From the NCBI GenBank assembly GCA_948474755.1, contig CAOLHI010000422.1, positions 310,001-374,000 on the forward strand: 64,000 bases of DNA, written 5' to 3'. Shown in pieces: positions 1 to 11,650 of this stretch (positions are counted from its first letter, which is position 1; each line of letters starts with the position of its first letter). The DNA comes from Ctenosaura bakeri (lineage: Eukaryota; Chordata; Lepidosauria; Squamata; Iguanidae). Made by a program: the position numbers and the translations under genes. The notes below the pieces were generated by a model that made no database searches, was not told the origin of the DNA, and saw only the letters and a program-made list of their open reading frames with translations.

Positions 1-294
1 TTCCCAACCCATTTGCCCCATCAGGAAGGATCTTTCATCAGAAAAAGTACTATTTCTCTAAAGCATCTGCAAATGCTTTACTAGCTTGCCTCCTACTGGG
101 GGTCACTGTCACATTGCGAAATTACAGCATATTGCAGTGAATATTTTCTTGCATTTCCGTGCTTTAATGAGGGAGGGTTCCGTTCCCCAAGCTACTAACT
201 TCTTCTCTGTCAGTCTGTCTGTCTGTCTCTCTCTCTCCTGTTCCCTGTCTTATTCCCACTTTATGTTTCTTGTATTTCTTCTTTAATTTATGAG
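1..294 (+). other. Intron sequence, 3' end
   Basis: This is the end of the intron before the first visible exon. It contains a short (tctg)n/(tctc)n simple repeat at about 215-235 and a pyrimidine tract before the acceptor. No gene or classified repeat is seen. Confidence 0.6.
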
Positions 295-414
295 GACGAG
301 GAAGATTCGTTTGTAATGAAAGCCATCATACATGCCATCAATGACGATAATGTTCCTGGTCTTCAGCACCTTCTGGGGTCTTTAACGAATTATGACATCA
401 ACCAACCAAACAAG
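295..414 (+). CDS. DAPK1: DAPK1 exon, acidic linker into ankyrin array
   Basis: This 40-codon exon encodes an acidic start (DEEDSFVM) and then the conserved stretch KAIIHAINDDNVPGLQHLL that leads into the DAPK1 ankyrin repeats. It starts after a pyrimidine-rich tract ending in AG at 293-294 and ends at a GTATGT donor at 415, both in phase 0. The kinase and calmodulin-binding exons must lie upstream of this window. DAPK1 is a calcium/calmodulin-regulated Ser/Thr kinase acting in apoptosis and autophagy, bound to the actin cytoskeleton. The acceptor is the least certain boundary because the AG follows a T-rich tract that also contains purines. Confidence 0.88.
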
Positions 415-616
415 GTATGTTGTGTTGCTCCATCCATTTGGTATGTAGATGACATCAATTTTCTTTTTAAAAAAATAGACATATGGTTTTATCCTTTTTA
501 CTGGTAAATACAAATCATCCAAGGATTCATAAGCTTGCCAGCATTAGTTTGGAAGCATCTTTCTGTGAGCAATACATTTTTAAGCCCAATTTTTAATCTT
601 TTTGTTCTCTTTATAG

Positions 617-715
617 CATGGAACACCTCCATTTCTAATTGCAGCTGGATGTGGGAATGTCCAGATGCTTCAGTTATTCTTGAAGCGAGGTGCTCGCATT
701 GATATCCAAGATAAG
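617..715 (+). CDS. DAPK1: DAPK1 exon, one ankyrin repeat
   Basis: The exon is 99 bp, phase 0 at both ends, and encodes exactly one 33-residue ankyrin unit beginning HGTPPFLIAAGCGN and ending RIDIQDK. The acceptor is CTTTATAG and the donor is AAG/GTGGGC. The G-TPL-A-GH-type consensus is kept as GTPPFLIAAGCGN. Ankyrin repeats mediate substrate and cytoskeletal interactions in this family. Confidence 0.95.
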
Positions 716-1043
716 GTGGGCAGATTGTTTAATTACTGCTGGTAATAAAGGGTATTGGTTACTTCGCAGTGACTTTTAGAAGGACGCAGTCAGTTTGGGA
801 CTGCATTTACCTTGGTATAAATACTTGAACTAGTGATCATTCCTGTAGCTCAGTGATTCAATTAATATTGGCCCGAACAACCCCATTTCCACCCTTTTAT
901 GTTCAATACCAGTTGCTACCATCGGGTTAGTGCCCATGCAAAATAATTTGATTGTACCTAATATACTGAATGATTTCTAAAGAAGCTGAAAATGCTATTT
1001 GCTTATGGTTTTGTTCATTACTATCATCACATATTTTGGACAG

Positions 1044-1142
1044 GCAGGATCTAATGCAATCTACTGGGCATCTCGACATGGTCATGTAGAAACCCTGAAA
1101 TTTCTCTATGGAAATAAATGTCCTTTGGATGTTAGAGACAAG
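1044..1142 (+). CDS. DAPK1: DAPK1 exon, one ankyrin repeat
   Basis: A 99-bp, phase-0 exon encodes AGSNAIYWASRHGHVETLKF and ends CPLDVRDK, a full 33-residue ankyrin unit. The acceptor is TTTTGGACAG and the donor AAG/GTAAAG. It aligns in order between its neighbours with no frame break. Confidence 0.95.
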
Positions 1143-2090
1143 GTAAAGAAAAATGTTTCATCTTTAAACATTTTTATTTTAAGTGGGGGTTTTTTCCATG
1201 CAGTACTGAGTTTAAAGCATGCTACACTGTTTTTAAGGAGAGTGTTCATTTTTATTGTTTACAACATTGGTTTTGTTATAGCTACGTCCAAAGAGTCATG
1301 ACCTGAAAGCGTATCGATACATTTCAGTAAATGTGGATGTATTCAATAAATACAGGAAGAAAAAATAATCTATATGCTAATATTTACATTTTATTTTTTT
1401 CTCATAATTCATCATTTGTATACGGTTGAAGGACAGTGTAAAATTGCTATGTTTCCAGACACTTTTTCCTTTGGAATATCTCAGAGGGTTAAACATTATG
1501 GTGTGTGTTGTCTTTTTCTTATTAATTTTCTAACACTAATACAGTTTCAGATTTACTGTGATTCCCTCCCAACCCTGAATACCCCAATTATATTTGAGGA
1601 ATTATAAACACCTATGTAGCCTGCTAAAACATCTGTCTCTCACATACAGCAGGATACCTTGAATGATAGGGGATGTTTATAATGTATAAACTTTATAAAC
1701 AATATTATGTGAACAGTAAAAATTTGATAACCAAACTGAATTATGCTCAAAAATAATGTTGAATTCTGAATTCTTGACAGATTAAAAAGAAAACAGTTGT
1801 AGTGAATTTTTGATATGAACTTAACCTAACCTTTTTATAATTAGGCATAACAATCAGGGAAAGAGAAGAAATTTCCACAAATGAATACCCATGCTTTTCT
1901 AGTCCAGTAAAATGTTGGTATATCCAGTCCATTGTCTTCTTCCTTTGAATGTGGCGTGAGGGTAAAAAGACCAAGCCTCTTGGTGCATGTAGTTCTCATC
2001 CAATGTTTATGGGTGTGATTCATAAAATGGGAGTACTCAGCAGCCTGGCTTGAGAAGTAATCTTTGAATTTGATTTGCCTTTTTTCACAG
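1143..2090 (+). other. Intron, nothing recognised
   Basis: AT-rich intron between two ankyrin exons. Short open frames on both strands have no recognisable similarity and are taken as chance. Confidence 0.6.
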
Positions 2091-2189
2091 TCTGGAGAAA
2101 CTGCACTCCACGTGGCATCTCGGTATGGTCATGTTGATGTGGTTCAGTACCTGTGTAGCATTGGGTCAAATCCAAATTTTCAAGATAAA
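2091..2189 (+). CDS. DAPK1: DAPK1 exon, one ankyrin repeat
   Basis: A 99-bp, phase-0 exon encodes SGETALHVASRYGHVDVVQY and ends NPNFQDK. The acceptor is TTTTTTCACAG and the donor AAA/GTAAGT. It carries a canonical GETALHVASRYGH ankyrin signature. Confidence 0.96.
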
Positions 2190-2230
2190 GTAAGTAGATA
2201 AGCTTTGTTCCTCAGTTAAGTAGGAAAATA

Positions 2231-2423
2231 CAGTAGGCCCTTGGCATCCTTAAAGATTTGGTTCCAGGACCCCCTATAGATAGCAAAATGCGTGGATGCT
2301 CGAGTCCCATTATGTGTAGTGTTATGTAAAATGGCAAAATCGAAGTTTGCTGTTTGGATTTTTTTTTTAATATTTTCAAGTCATAGTTGGTTAAAGAATC
2401 TGTGAATATGGAGGATCAACTCT
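2231..2423 (+). mobile_element. Tigger-like DNA transposon MITE
   Basis: The left end CAGTAGGCCCTTGGCATCC and the right end GAATATGGAGGATCAACT form imperfect inverted repeats and follow a TA dinucleotide. The interior (GGATGCTCGAGTCCCATTAT) is shared with the element at 22621, which places both in one family of short pogo/Tigger-type elements. It is non-coding. Confidence 0.7.
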
Positions 2424-2639
2424 ACTTTAGCATTTTGTTCTCAAAAATTATATGTTTGTTTTGTAAATAGTCTGTGGTGATGTTTTTAAATTCTGTTGAT
2501 AAATATTAGACACTGTCTTATTACTGAGTCACACCTTTGGTCATTCTTGTTCACTCTTGTCTATACTGACTGGCAACAGCTTTAAAGGGATTCAGAGATA
2601 GATCAACCCCAGTCCTCCTGATCATGCTGGAGGAGAAGG

Positions 2640-3790
2640 AAGGGATTATGATGACGATGATGAAGATGAAGATATTTATTTCTATAGTGCCTTGGTTTCC
2701 CACATCAGGAAACAATTAAAAAATATGCCATTAAAAATCCATGAGATATAAAAATTAAAACAAGATTAGACAGTCAAAAAAATTAAAAACAGATTAAAAC
2801 ACTCATCATTAAACAAATGCACACACACACCAGCGCAGCAGTTAGCAATATTCAGCACATTAGGACATCTCTTATATATTTACTCATCTAATGACTGTCA
2901 GAAAAGAAAGTAAGGGATGTGCCAGTCTAACTTCTCTTGGAAAGGAGTTCCAGAGCCTGTGCACAGCCACTAAGAAGGTCCTCTCCTGTGTTCCCACCAG
3001 ATGTACCTGTGAAGGTGGTGGGACAGAGACAGGAGCATCCCAAGCAGACCACAAAGCATGAGCTGGTTCATAAGGGAGAATACAGTCTTTCAAATAACCT
3101 GGACCTGAACTGTGTAGGACTTCGGAGGACATAACCAGCACTTTGAATTGTGCCTGGAAATGGACTGGCAGCCAGTTAAGCTGTTGCAACAAGGGAATTG
3201 TGTGATCCTAGTAGCCAGCCCCAGTTAGCAGTCTGACTATGGCTCCTTGGACCAGTTGAAGTTTCCAAACACTCCTCAAAGGCAGCTCCACATAGAGTTC
3301 ATTACAGTAATCCAACCAGGATGTAACTAAGGCATGGGTCACTGTGGCCAGATCTGATGTCTGAAGCAACAGACACACCTAACACACAAGGTTTAACAGT
3401 GCAAATGCACTCCTACCCCCCACTGAAATCTAAGCTTCCAAATTCAGAGCTGAATCCAGGAGCACACACAGGCTATGAACCTACATCTTTAGGGGGAGTG
3501 TAACCACATCCAGTACAGGCTGAATCCCTATTCCATGATCTTCCTTTCAACTGACCTCTATCTTGTCTGGATAAAGTTTCAGTTTTTTTCACCTTCACAC
3601 AGTCTATTACTGATGACAGGCTCTGGTTAAGGACCAAAACAACTTCCTTGGCTTGTGGTGGAAAAGAGTAATAGAGTTGGGTGCCTTCTTCATATTGAAG
3701 GAATCCAACCCAAAGTTGAACCTGGAATCTTCTTTAACTGTTTGTTAATAATGAAGGCTCAAAATAGATTCAAACACCTTCTAAACCTAC
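2640..3790 (-). mobile_element. L2-type LINE, 3' part of reverse transcriptase
   Basis: Read on the minus strand, 3350-2880 encodes pieces of a LINE reverse transcriptase C-terminus: VTHALVTSWLDYCNELY, KLQLVQGAIVRLLTG and LLQQLNWLPVHFQAQFKVLV, and then a LWNSFPREVRLA tail. These are signatures of L2/CR1-clade elements. Stops interrupt the frame, so it is an inactive fossil. A (gat)n-like run at 2648-2675 marks the 3' side. Sequence from 3350 to 3790 appears to be upstream sequence of the same element. Confidence 0.7.
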
Positions 3791-4083
3791 ACTAAAGGAT
3801 TATTCATTAATAGAAAGAATTATCTAATCCAGCTCCCTGCCATAGAGAAATACACAAAATGCTCCTGAAAGATCGCCATCCAACCGCTCATTAAAGACCC
3901 CCAGGGAAGGAGAGTCCAGGACCTTCTGAGTCAGTGGCCATTTCCACATTAGTATTTTAAAATGATGCAGAGCGCCCTCCAATGGAGGTCTTCTGCACCA
4001 TAGAGTGGACTGGGATGGACTACTTTTTGTAGTTCCACACCGCAGTCCACACAGGAGCAACTGGAACTGGTCACACGGCGTGT

Positions 4084-4117
4084 TTTTTAAAAACCTCTTT
4101 TTAGAGGTTTTTAAAAA
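4084..4117. repeat. Perfect 15-bp palindrome, 4-nt loop
   Basis: TTTTTAAAAACCTCT at 4084-4098 is exactly complementary to 4103-4117. It is the first of a run of hairpins inside the MITE. Confidence 0.9.
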
Positions 4118-4162
4118 GCACAGAGCACGCGCCCCCATGCTGCTCCGTTGCCCAGCTCCGAA

Positions 4163-4204
4163 GCAGATTTGCAGGCGTGCACAAGTGCATGCCTGCAGAT
4201 CTGC
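4163..4204. repeat. Near-perfect 20-bp palindrome
   Basis: 4163-4182 (GCAGATTTGCAGGCGTGCAC) pairs with 4185-4204 with two mismatches and a 2-nt loop. Confidence 0.9.
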
Positions 4205-4287
4205 CGGGGGTGGGCTTCCGGCTGGCGAGCTCCAGTTGGTGGAGAGCCTCCACCAACCGGAAGCCGCCGTTTGGGATGCCAGAGGAC

Positions 4288-4317
4288 TGCGGAGCAGCGA
4301 ACTCTCGCTGCTCCGCA
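4288..4317. repeat. Perfect 13-bp palindrome
   Basis: TGCGGAGCAGCGA at 4288-4300 is exactly complementary to 4305-4317 with a 4-nt loop. Confidence 0.9.
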
Positions 4318-4483
4318 TGGCGACGAACTCGCCCGGCCGCTGGTAAGCTCTGTTTTCGGGTGTTCCCCCCACATGTGGAAAGGGCCAGTGTGTTTCACTG
4401 TCAAACAGCTGTTAACATTAAGATATTCTTCCTAACCTTTGAGTAGAGTCTTTTTTTCATTAGTTCATGTTCTGGTCTCTAGA

Positions 4484-5499
4484 GCATTCATATCATTATA
4501 TTTTGTGAACATGTGAAAAATCCTGACTAAACTTTACAACGTGAAATATGCAAGACAGCCAACACCACATTGATTCCTTGCAGCTTACAGATAATCAGTG
4601 CAGTTATATAAAGTATTTCCTGCTGTGACTGGACAAATTATTGAGTGAGCTGATCCTAAGTAAAAATTCTGCAGATAGATAGTAAGGAATTGTGATAGGC
4701 TATGACATTTTAAAAACAGTTTGGCAGTTTTTAACAAAAAAATTAACCAATTCATGATTGTCCTAGATAGTTTATATTCTTTCAGGCCATTTTCAGTACC
4801 CTATTTCTCTTGTGACAGATCAGTAGTACATTCTCTGTGTAGTATTGCAGTGATATCAGCTGTTTAATCATAGTAGTATTAATCATGTCCTCTCAGAGTT
4901 GTTTCATATATTATCTTTGCAGGAAAGTAGTGACAAATATGTGAAGAACAACATTCTAGTTGCTTCAAGGGTTGTGTTGTGACATTATAATAAGATGATG
5001 AATGGTGTACACTTTGTAATTCTTGGGGATATTTTATTGAATATTGAATATTGAATATTGAAATTAAATTAATAAAATTTACAGTATCATCAGGGTCCTT
5101 CACACAATAATCACACAGAAAGTTTTATTCTGTTGGAAAGAGTGCAGTCAGACCGTTGGCATAAATCACAGTTACAGAGCAAGATCCACACATAACCTTC
5201 CTACCTAGCAGACATCCGTATCAGTGTCCAAAGGATCAAGTAACAGCATGTCAGGCTGGTAATGTGATTGCTCTGTTCTTTGGTCATCTTGTACCCTTTA
5301 CGCAGCCTATAAAGAAATACACTATAAAATATGAAACCGAGTTATTTGTTAGATTTCACAGAGTAAAGCATAACTGTAAAGTGGTGGTATTTGCCTAGGA
5401 GACTGATTTATAAAGTCATAATTGGAAGTGGTGTGAATGCAGTAAAGATCTGAGACATGACAGCTTTATTAATATCAATATTGTTAAATTATTTTATAG
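4484..5499 (+). other. Intron, nothing recognised
   Basis: AT-rich intronic sequence with a short imperfect repeat of ATTGAATATTG at about 5035-5060. No repeat family or gene was recognised. Confidence 0.55.
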
Positions 5500-5697
5500 G
5501 AAGAAGAAACACCTTTGCACTGTGCTGCTTGGCATGGGTACTACCTTGTTACCAAAGCTCTGTGTAAGGCAGGCTGTAATGTGAACGTTAAAAATAGAGA
5601 AGGGGAAACCCCACTCTTGACAGCATCAGCTAGAGGTTACCATGATATTGTGGAATGTTTGGCAGAGCATGGCGCTGACCTTGATGCAACTGACAAG
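5500..5697 (+). CDS. DAPK1: DAPK1 exon, two ankyrin repeats
   Basis: This 198-bp, phase-0 exon encodes two consecutive 33-residue ankyrin units: EEETPLHCAAWHGYY and then EGETPLLTASARGYHDIVE, ending ADLDATDK. The acceptor is ATTTTATAG and the donor AAG/GTTAGT. The length is exactly twice the single-repeat exons, which suggests loss of an ancestral intron or a doubled module. Confidence 0.97.
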
Positions 5698-6192
5698 GTT
5701 AGTTGAATGAGTCACATTTAGTAGAGAATTGCCTATGTAAAGATTTTGAATGATGCAGAACTATTTATATTACATTCCTTTCATAACGATACCTGGATAC
5801 TGGAAGTCATTGTTCATCATTAATGAAGGCTCACTAAATAAATAGAGCAGTGCTTGTCTGTATAGTGCTACTAAAATTAGTTTTAAATGCACTTATTTAA
5901 ATGCATTTATGGATTTAGCTAGGGATTTCTGTCTTTTAGAGATCAAGTTGTTCCTGCACCCACACTCACTGTTTTTAAGACATCAGTTTACATAACTGTA
6001 CAAGCTGTTGAGGAGCAAGTGTTTGATTTAACTTTTGCTCCTTGTCTGTATTGCTTTAATGTATTTTATAAGACATTTTTAATTTATTATTCTGGGTAAT
6101 TGTAATCTGTGAGTGTATGTTTAAATTCATACAAGGACAAGTGAGCTGCAAACTGACAGTGTTAGTTCATGAATTGTTATCTGTGCCTTTAG

Positions 6193-6390
6193 GATGGACA
6201 CATAGCCCTTCACCTGGCAGTCCGAAGATGTCAGATGGAAGTGGTTAAAACACTCATCTGTCAGGGCTCTTCCATAGATTTCCAAGACAGACATGGGAAC
6301 ACTCCTCTTCACGTGGCTTGCAAAGATGGAAACATCCCCATTGTGATGGCACTCTGTGAAGCAAATTGTAACATTGATGTCACTAATAAG
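6193..6390 (+). CDS. DAPK1: DAPK1 exon, two ankyrin repeats
   Basis: A 198-bp, phase-0 exon encodes DGHIALHLAVRRCQMEVVKT and HGNTPLHVACKDGNIPIVM, ending IDVTNK. The acceptor is GTGCCTTTAG and the donor AAG/GTAATA. Both ankyrin units are intact. Confidence 0.97.
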
Positions 6391-7070
6391 GTAATAATAA
6401 TATAAAATTTACTCTACAAAGGGCATATCAAGATATGGGGAGGTGGTTTTGAATATTAAATGCGCAATGAGTTTGTGCTTGAAAATGTTCAAAAATTCTC
6501 TTTCAGTAAATCCTGGTATTATAGAGAAATTGCATCTTCCTTGCATCTAAACGCAATAGTTTGTTTCTGAGAAAAGAAATTCACACACACCTGTTTGATA
6601 TCATTGCAAGAATAAACGCTGCATAAGTTAAGCTTTTGGTCCCTGTGGACTAGTTCTTGTGAGAAATGAAGGTCTTTTCTCTGTTTCTCTGTCCTTTTTG
6701 TGAATCTTTTGTCTTAAATTTCTTGGCACAAGCCATATACTCCTTTATCATGTATCTGTAGCCAAAGATGTTTTGCTCAGACTTCCTGTCTCCTTTCCCA
6801 TGGATGTTACGTGTCATCAGTGTGCTTTTTTGCCATTAAACATTGATTTACTTATTGCAGCAACTGTTTTGTTCTCTATTCCTCAGTAGATAGCTGTGCA
6901 TTACAAAAATATGCTAAAACTTTCCAATGTAAACATGTAACAGCACTGTATATAACAGGTCAGGTACAGCGTTAAATGCTGAAGACTAAACATAATAATG
7001 AATTAACTGCATTGCTTTCCTAATAGGAATCTCAATTATTTTAGAATATTTCCATTGTGGGGGGGTGGGG

Positions 7071-7231
7071 CAGTGTGGTGTAGTGGTTTTAGTTTTGGAG
7101 TAGGGAAACCAGGGTTCAAAACATGAGGAAGACAGTGGCAAACTGCCTCTGAATAGATCTTGGCAAGAAAACACTGTAATAAGGTCACCATAGGCCAGAG
7201 TTGACTTGAAGTCATATAACAACAGCAACAA
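7071..7231 (+). mobile_element. tRNA-derived SINE
   Basis: It begins CAGTGTGGTGTAGTGG, carries a B-box-like GGGTTCAAAA, and ends CAGAGTTGACTTGAAGTCAT followed by an (aac)n-like tail. This arrangement is typical of squamate tRNA-derived SINEs with a (caa)n tail. Part of the middle is missing. Confidence 0.8.
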
Positions 7232-8049
7232 ATCTGCGTGATACTAATTTATGTGACCTTAGGCTGTGCTGACCTTTCTGTGTGGTTGGATAATTGGACA
7301 TATTTTAGGTCAGTGGTGGGCAACTGTCCTTGGGCAGGAGATGGTTTTTGCCCCTATACCCACCCTAGGCAATTGCACATACATGTTTCAGGTGACCAAG
7401 AAATAATATGACGTTAATTCCAGTTTCAGACGAAGATTAGCCATTTGGAGGATTTGGCTGTGTGGGGAAAATCAACCCAAACTGACATATTTGTGTGGCA
7501 GTTTGGGTAATTTGGGGGCAGTATTTTACTTAGTTTAATTGGGGGTTCTGAGGCTTTGGGCTTGGTGGTGTTGGAGCTGCCAGATTTGGTTTGGACTGGT
7601 TTGTAGCCGTCAGGCCATCCCATCTTAGATGGTACAGTGTTATAGAGTGAAGAGGTATTCTAAATAATGCAGCACTTATATAGCATGTTCAGAACTCCTT
7701 ATGTTCTTTTTAAGGTTTTTTTTTCTTTTGAGACTTTTAGTAAGTAAAATTGAAATCCAGTCTTGCCACTGAAAAACCCTCAGTGACCTTCTGTCCTACA
7801 ACTGGCAGTGGAAGTTGTGGATTTTTGGCTGTGCAATCATTTATTGGGATTATTTTTAAATGTAAGTGTCACCAGCTGCCAAGCTTTAAAAAAGCTTATG
7901 ATAATGAGCCCTCTGCCCCCTTGTGTTGGCTTAATCCTGACTGATTGAGCAATTAAATGCAGAGCCATGATAGAAACTCTGTTTTTAGTAAGAGTAAGTT
8001 AATACAGCTAAGGATTTAATTTTATGGTTCAAAGTCTTTGACTGGCTTC

Positions 8050-8400
8050 AGTGACTTCACACAAGTTTCTTACCCCATCCCAACCCAGAAATTACATCTA
8101 AAAAGTTTGCTTATGTCAACCTTGCAGCTGTTATCAAATATAACAATATCTTCTGATGACTTCTGATCTCCCTTTGTTGTCCGAACATATTTAACAAATA
8201 GAATTCCGGTATCATTTCAAAATTCATTTTACAGATTCTTTGAATTTCATCATGTACCCCTTTCCAGAACTTTCTTGCCCTTCTGCAAGTCCACCACTTA
8301 GAGAATAAACAGACTTTAATACCATTGTAGCCCTGAATTATCTTTAATATCAAATCATGAGGCAACATAATTAATGAAGTGTTCATCCTTGATTCCTAAA
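8050..8400 (-). mobile_element. L1-type LINE ORF2 C-terminal fragment
   Basis: On the minus strand, 8386-8111 encodes KWWTCRRARKFWKGVHDEI and ILLYLITAARLT, the W-C-FW-I and AAR patterns seen near the end of L1 ORF2 proteins. It is a decayed fragment. Boundaries are approximate. Confidence 0.6.
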
Positions 8401-10593
8401 CTTGACATCAACTAATTTATTTAGTCACTGTCCTATCCAGTGTTATGCAAATAATCTTATTCAGCGTGCTATAGCAGCTCTTCAGAGTTTGGGGCAATTA
8501 TTTTTCCCAGTACTTCAATGGAATAAATATCTTTTTGATTAGAAATGCCATGATTTAAGCAAGTAATCATAAATGCAAAACATGTACTCAGTTGTTCACA
8601 CACACACCCACTCATTATTCTTCACCACCAGCCTCTCTGCTGATCTAGAATGATTAGAAAAAGATGAAATCTTAATTCACTGGTGTTAAAATTACAAAAG
8701 TACAAATAAGGTGATTTCACCAAGCACTCTTTCACAAAGGATTGCATGGAAGAATATTCACCCAATAAACATTCACTGTGTTATTAGGTGGGTTCTTAGT
8801 ATGCTCTCAGTATATATATGTGTGTGTGTGTTTTAGAAAGATGGGTTTAAAAGGCATAGGGTAGCAGTAAAGATCTTTCCCTAATCCACATATATATACA
8901 CATCACAGAAAGAGGGGTAAGTGGCTGCCAGTGTGCAGAGAAAATATTCCCTAAAAATGGATTCAGGGTTAACAGAAACTCCCTTTCTAGAATCCTGTTC
9001 TACTTTGTTGAACAGAAACTTGAGAGCTTAGTAATTCTAGCTGGAGCAGTACAAAGAAGAGGAAAGCGAACTGAGGAAGATCCTCTGGGCTTAGAACCAG
9101 GACCTTCAAAAACAGAATAAGCTAACAACATTCCCTAGTTAATATATTTTATTCTGTAGGATGGCATGGGTTGGAGGGGGTCTCTAAGGGCTTATCCAGA
9201 TTGGTCAACAGTAGCATGAGTTCACATAGTGTATTTCCCTGGGTTTTCCTTGTTGTTGGTTTTGCATCCCCTTGTTTCATTCTTTTTTGGGAGACTGCTT
9301 GTTTGCTATTTGTTTCCTTAATTGTGTTTACTTTTTAGTTCTTGTAGAGTTAAAGTGCAAAAATGCCATCTCATTGATATGCTATAATAGTGTAATTCTT
9401 TTTTTAATAAAATAACAAAAAGTATAGAAGAGAAGGGAACCTATTGTTCTGAGAAGAAACCTATTTGAGGGTATAATTGCTGGTTGAACTGGAATTGCTT
9501 TGAGTGTGGGACAACAGATAACAACAGATGTCATTTGGATGGTTAAAAAAAAAGTGAGAACTACAGTAACAAATATGGCAAGCTCTGAAACATTTACCCT
9601 GTCTGGAGGAGACTTTGGTGGGTGATTTCAGGTAGGCCTAGTTCCAGGGCATCTGTGATTTCATCTTAAAAGCAGTAATGTAGTGGTAGATTTTGAAGTG
9701 AAGGTCCTCACCAAGACAGTCCTTATAGCAACAGATTCTCCCTATGAAGAGAGCAAAAGTTCAAGTGGCTGTGTGGATCTAAACCAATTTCTGGAAGCCT
9801 TAATCTCTATCAGGAACAAATAATTTGTAAAGCCATCCCAAATACTTTGGATTGCAACAGGGATGGTACATCCAGTTCCCCTCCAGTTAATGTGGGGATT
9901 GCATATAAATTCAGGGGGAACAGGGGAGTTGAAGTGGGGAGGTGTTTAGAACATGAAGATGTCCTGAAGCTTCAGTCTGTGATCCCTGGCTCCAGTACAC
10001 TACTTGGGAGCTTCCCCTAATTTTAGCAGTTATGGAAGAGAACCTTAGACTGTTTACTTGTCTCATGTTACATCATCTTCCTTGACTGAGGCTTGTCTGG
10101 CTGCAATGGAAAAAATACAGCCATAGTTTGACTAACGAAAGAGGATTAGTTGATCAGCCTGATCCAAAGGTAACATTCTCTATCAATGTGATTTTACCTA
10201 TCCAAGCAGGCATTCCTTGTCAGCTACAGGTTATCACACTGGAGATAGAACTGTTTGCTCGTGTCCAGTAATTTAATTGGAATTCCTGACATCCCCAGTA
10301 GTAGTAGTAGTTGATGAAGTCACATTGATCATTTTTGTCAAATGTGGATGCTAGCTCAGCTAGAGAGGCTTCTTATTTAATCGCTAGCCCCTGTCCTGTC
10401 TTGTATCAGACAGGATTCTAGTTCAACCAGCAATTATGTGTAGGTCACACAACTCACACAGATACATAAATCATGGCAACAATATGGTACAAATGCAAAA
10501 ACTGTAGTGTGAAACCATTATACAGAGAGGGTGGGATATGTCTCTGTTTACTGGATCATTGTTTAAACGTCTTTTTTTTTTTTTTTTTTACAG
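8401..10593 (+). other. Intron, few recognisable elements
   Basis: Mostly unclassified AT-rich intron. It contains a short (tg)n tract at about 8812-8832 and a (gta)n run near 10300, and ends in the long T tract before the exon at 10594. No gene was recognised. Confidence 0.55.
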
Positions 10594-10692
10594 TATGGGA
10601 GAACACCTCTACATCTGGCAGCAAATAATGGAATTCTTGATGTTGTCCGGTACCTCTGCCTCAGTGGAGCTAATGTGGAGGTTTTAACATCT
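10594..10692 (+). CDS. DAPK1: DAPK1 exon, one ankyrin repeat
   Basis: A 99-bp, phase-0 exon encodes YGRTPLHLAANNGILDVVRY and ends NVEVLTS. The acceptor follows an unbroken run of T (about 19) and ACAG. The donor is TCT/GTAAGT. The next intron (10693-20567) is 9.9 kb because DIRS copy A sits in it. Confidence 0.97.
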
Positions 10693-11318
10693 GTAAGTTT
10701 AAATTCAGTAGTGTTTTCACTGTGTTCTGGAAGTTTTCTGAAGGAGTTTTTTAAAAAGTCTAAGATGTAACATTTTGTTTTTAAAATAGAACATTTGCCT
10801 TTTCTTATGAAACAAGCAGCATTTAATCAGCATTTTAATCTGAAATGTAAATTAAGTATTCTGAAATACAGTTATTGCCATATCAACAGCATCTTTGCTG
10901 AGAAATAGGCTGTTTTGTTTCAGTAACCTATTGGCCATTTTGCAGAGAGTATCACAAACTCACAAGTTCTTTTTTAAAAGATCTTTTTGAGGCTGGTTCT
11001 TCTACAACATTTTTAAACCAAAAAGGAGGAGATATTTCTCAGTGCACATGTATGTGTGAGAGAAAGGGAATGGATAGACAAGTTTTCAGGTGAATTTGTA
11101 GAATAATTGCTACTTTTCAAACCAGTCTGCTCCACTGCTTCCACCTGTGCTGCGCCACCTCCCGTCTTTTCCATTTTCACTATGGTGAAGTAATCTAAAA
11201 TTAGCCTTCAAAAAATATATTGAACTTTGTAAAATATAATGACAAAAAAAGGGTGGAAGAGGAGAAAAAGAAAAAAAAGGTGAAATACGTTGGATATGAA
11301 TGGTGGTTGGGTATATCA

Positions 11319-11478
11319 GTTCTTCTTCGTGGTCTCTGTGCCTTCATACACTAGGAGCTTTAGCGCCTGCGCGGTAGCGTTCGGAAACTTCTAGAGCTTG
11401 TTCGCTTGGCGGGAACCCCTCCCCCACGCCGGTACTGCGCATGCTCCTCCCGCCGAGCAACGGTCTCTCCTCAGTTCT
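11319..11478 (+). repeat. DIRS A left inverted terminal repeat
   Basis: The segment is inverted in 17181-17368, e.g. GAGCTTTAGCGCCTGCGCGG, GCTTGGCGGGAACCCCTC and GCGCATGCTCCTCCCGCCGA. The outermost ends of the two arms differ, a typical DIRS feature. Confidence 0.92.
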
Positions 11479-11650
11479 TTCTCGTCCGCCGTCGCGTACG
11501 GAAGGTTCTTTAGTTTGTTCCTCTCACTTTTGTGCTTGGCTTGCTGTTTTCACGGTTTTACGGACTTTTGGACTGTCTCTGACCTCTCTTTCGGACTCCC
11601 CCTTCGGCTTTGGTCTTTTCGGATTTTCGCAGTTTGGCGTTCTTCGTCTT

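Larger units (their letters stand above)
3937..4385. mobile_element. Hairpin-rich GC-rich MITE inside CR1
   Basis: The ends are inverted repeats: GCCATTTCCACAT at the left, and the complement of ATGTGGAAAGGGC at the right. They are flanked by CAGTG at 3932-3936 and 4386-4390, a plausible 5-bp target duplication, and the CR1 sequence resumes exactly afterwards. The interior is far more GC-rich than its surroundings and contains several palindromes, reported separately. The overlapping open frames on both strands are a by-product of GC content and palindromy. The superfamily is not certain. Confidence 0.7.
3825..4483 (-). mobile_element. CR1 LINE 3' end, split by a nested element
   Basis: The flanks 3825-3936 and 4386-4483 together read as the complement of a CR1 3' region (CCAGCTCCCTGCCATAGA, GCCATCCAACCGCTCATT, then TTCACTGTCAAACAGCTGTT and ATATTCTTCCTAACC). 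A 449-bp insertion at 3937-4385 separates them. No coding capacity remains. Confidence 0.75.

Noticed and set aside
3824..4446. Overlapping ORFs on both strands in the 3.8-4.4 kb region as genes
   Set aside because: They coincide with a GC-rich palindromic MITE; the palindromes make both strands look open.
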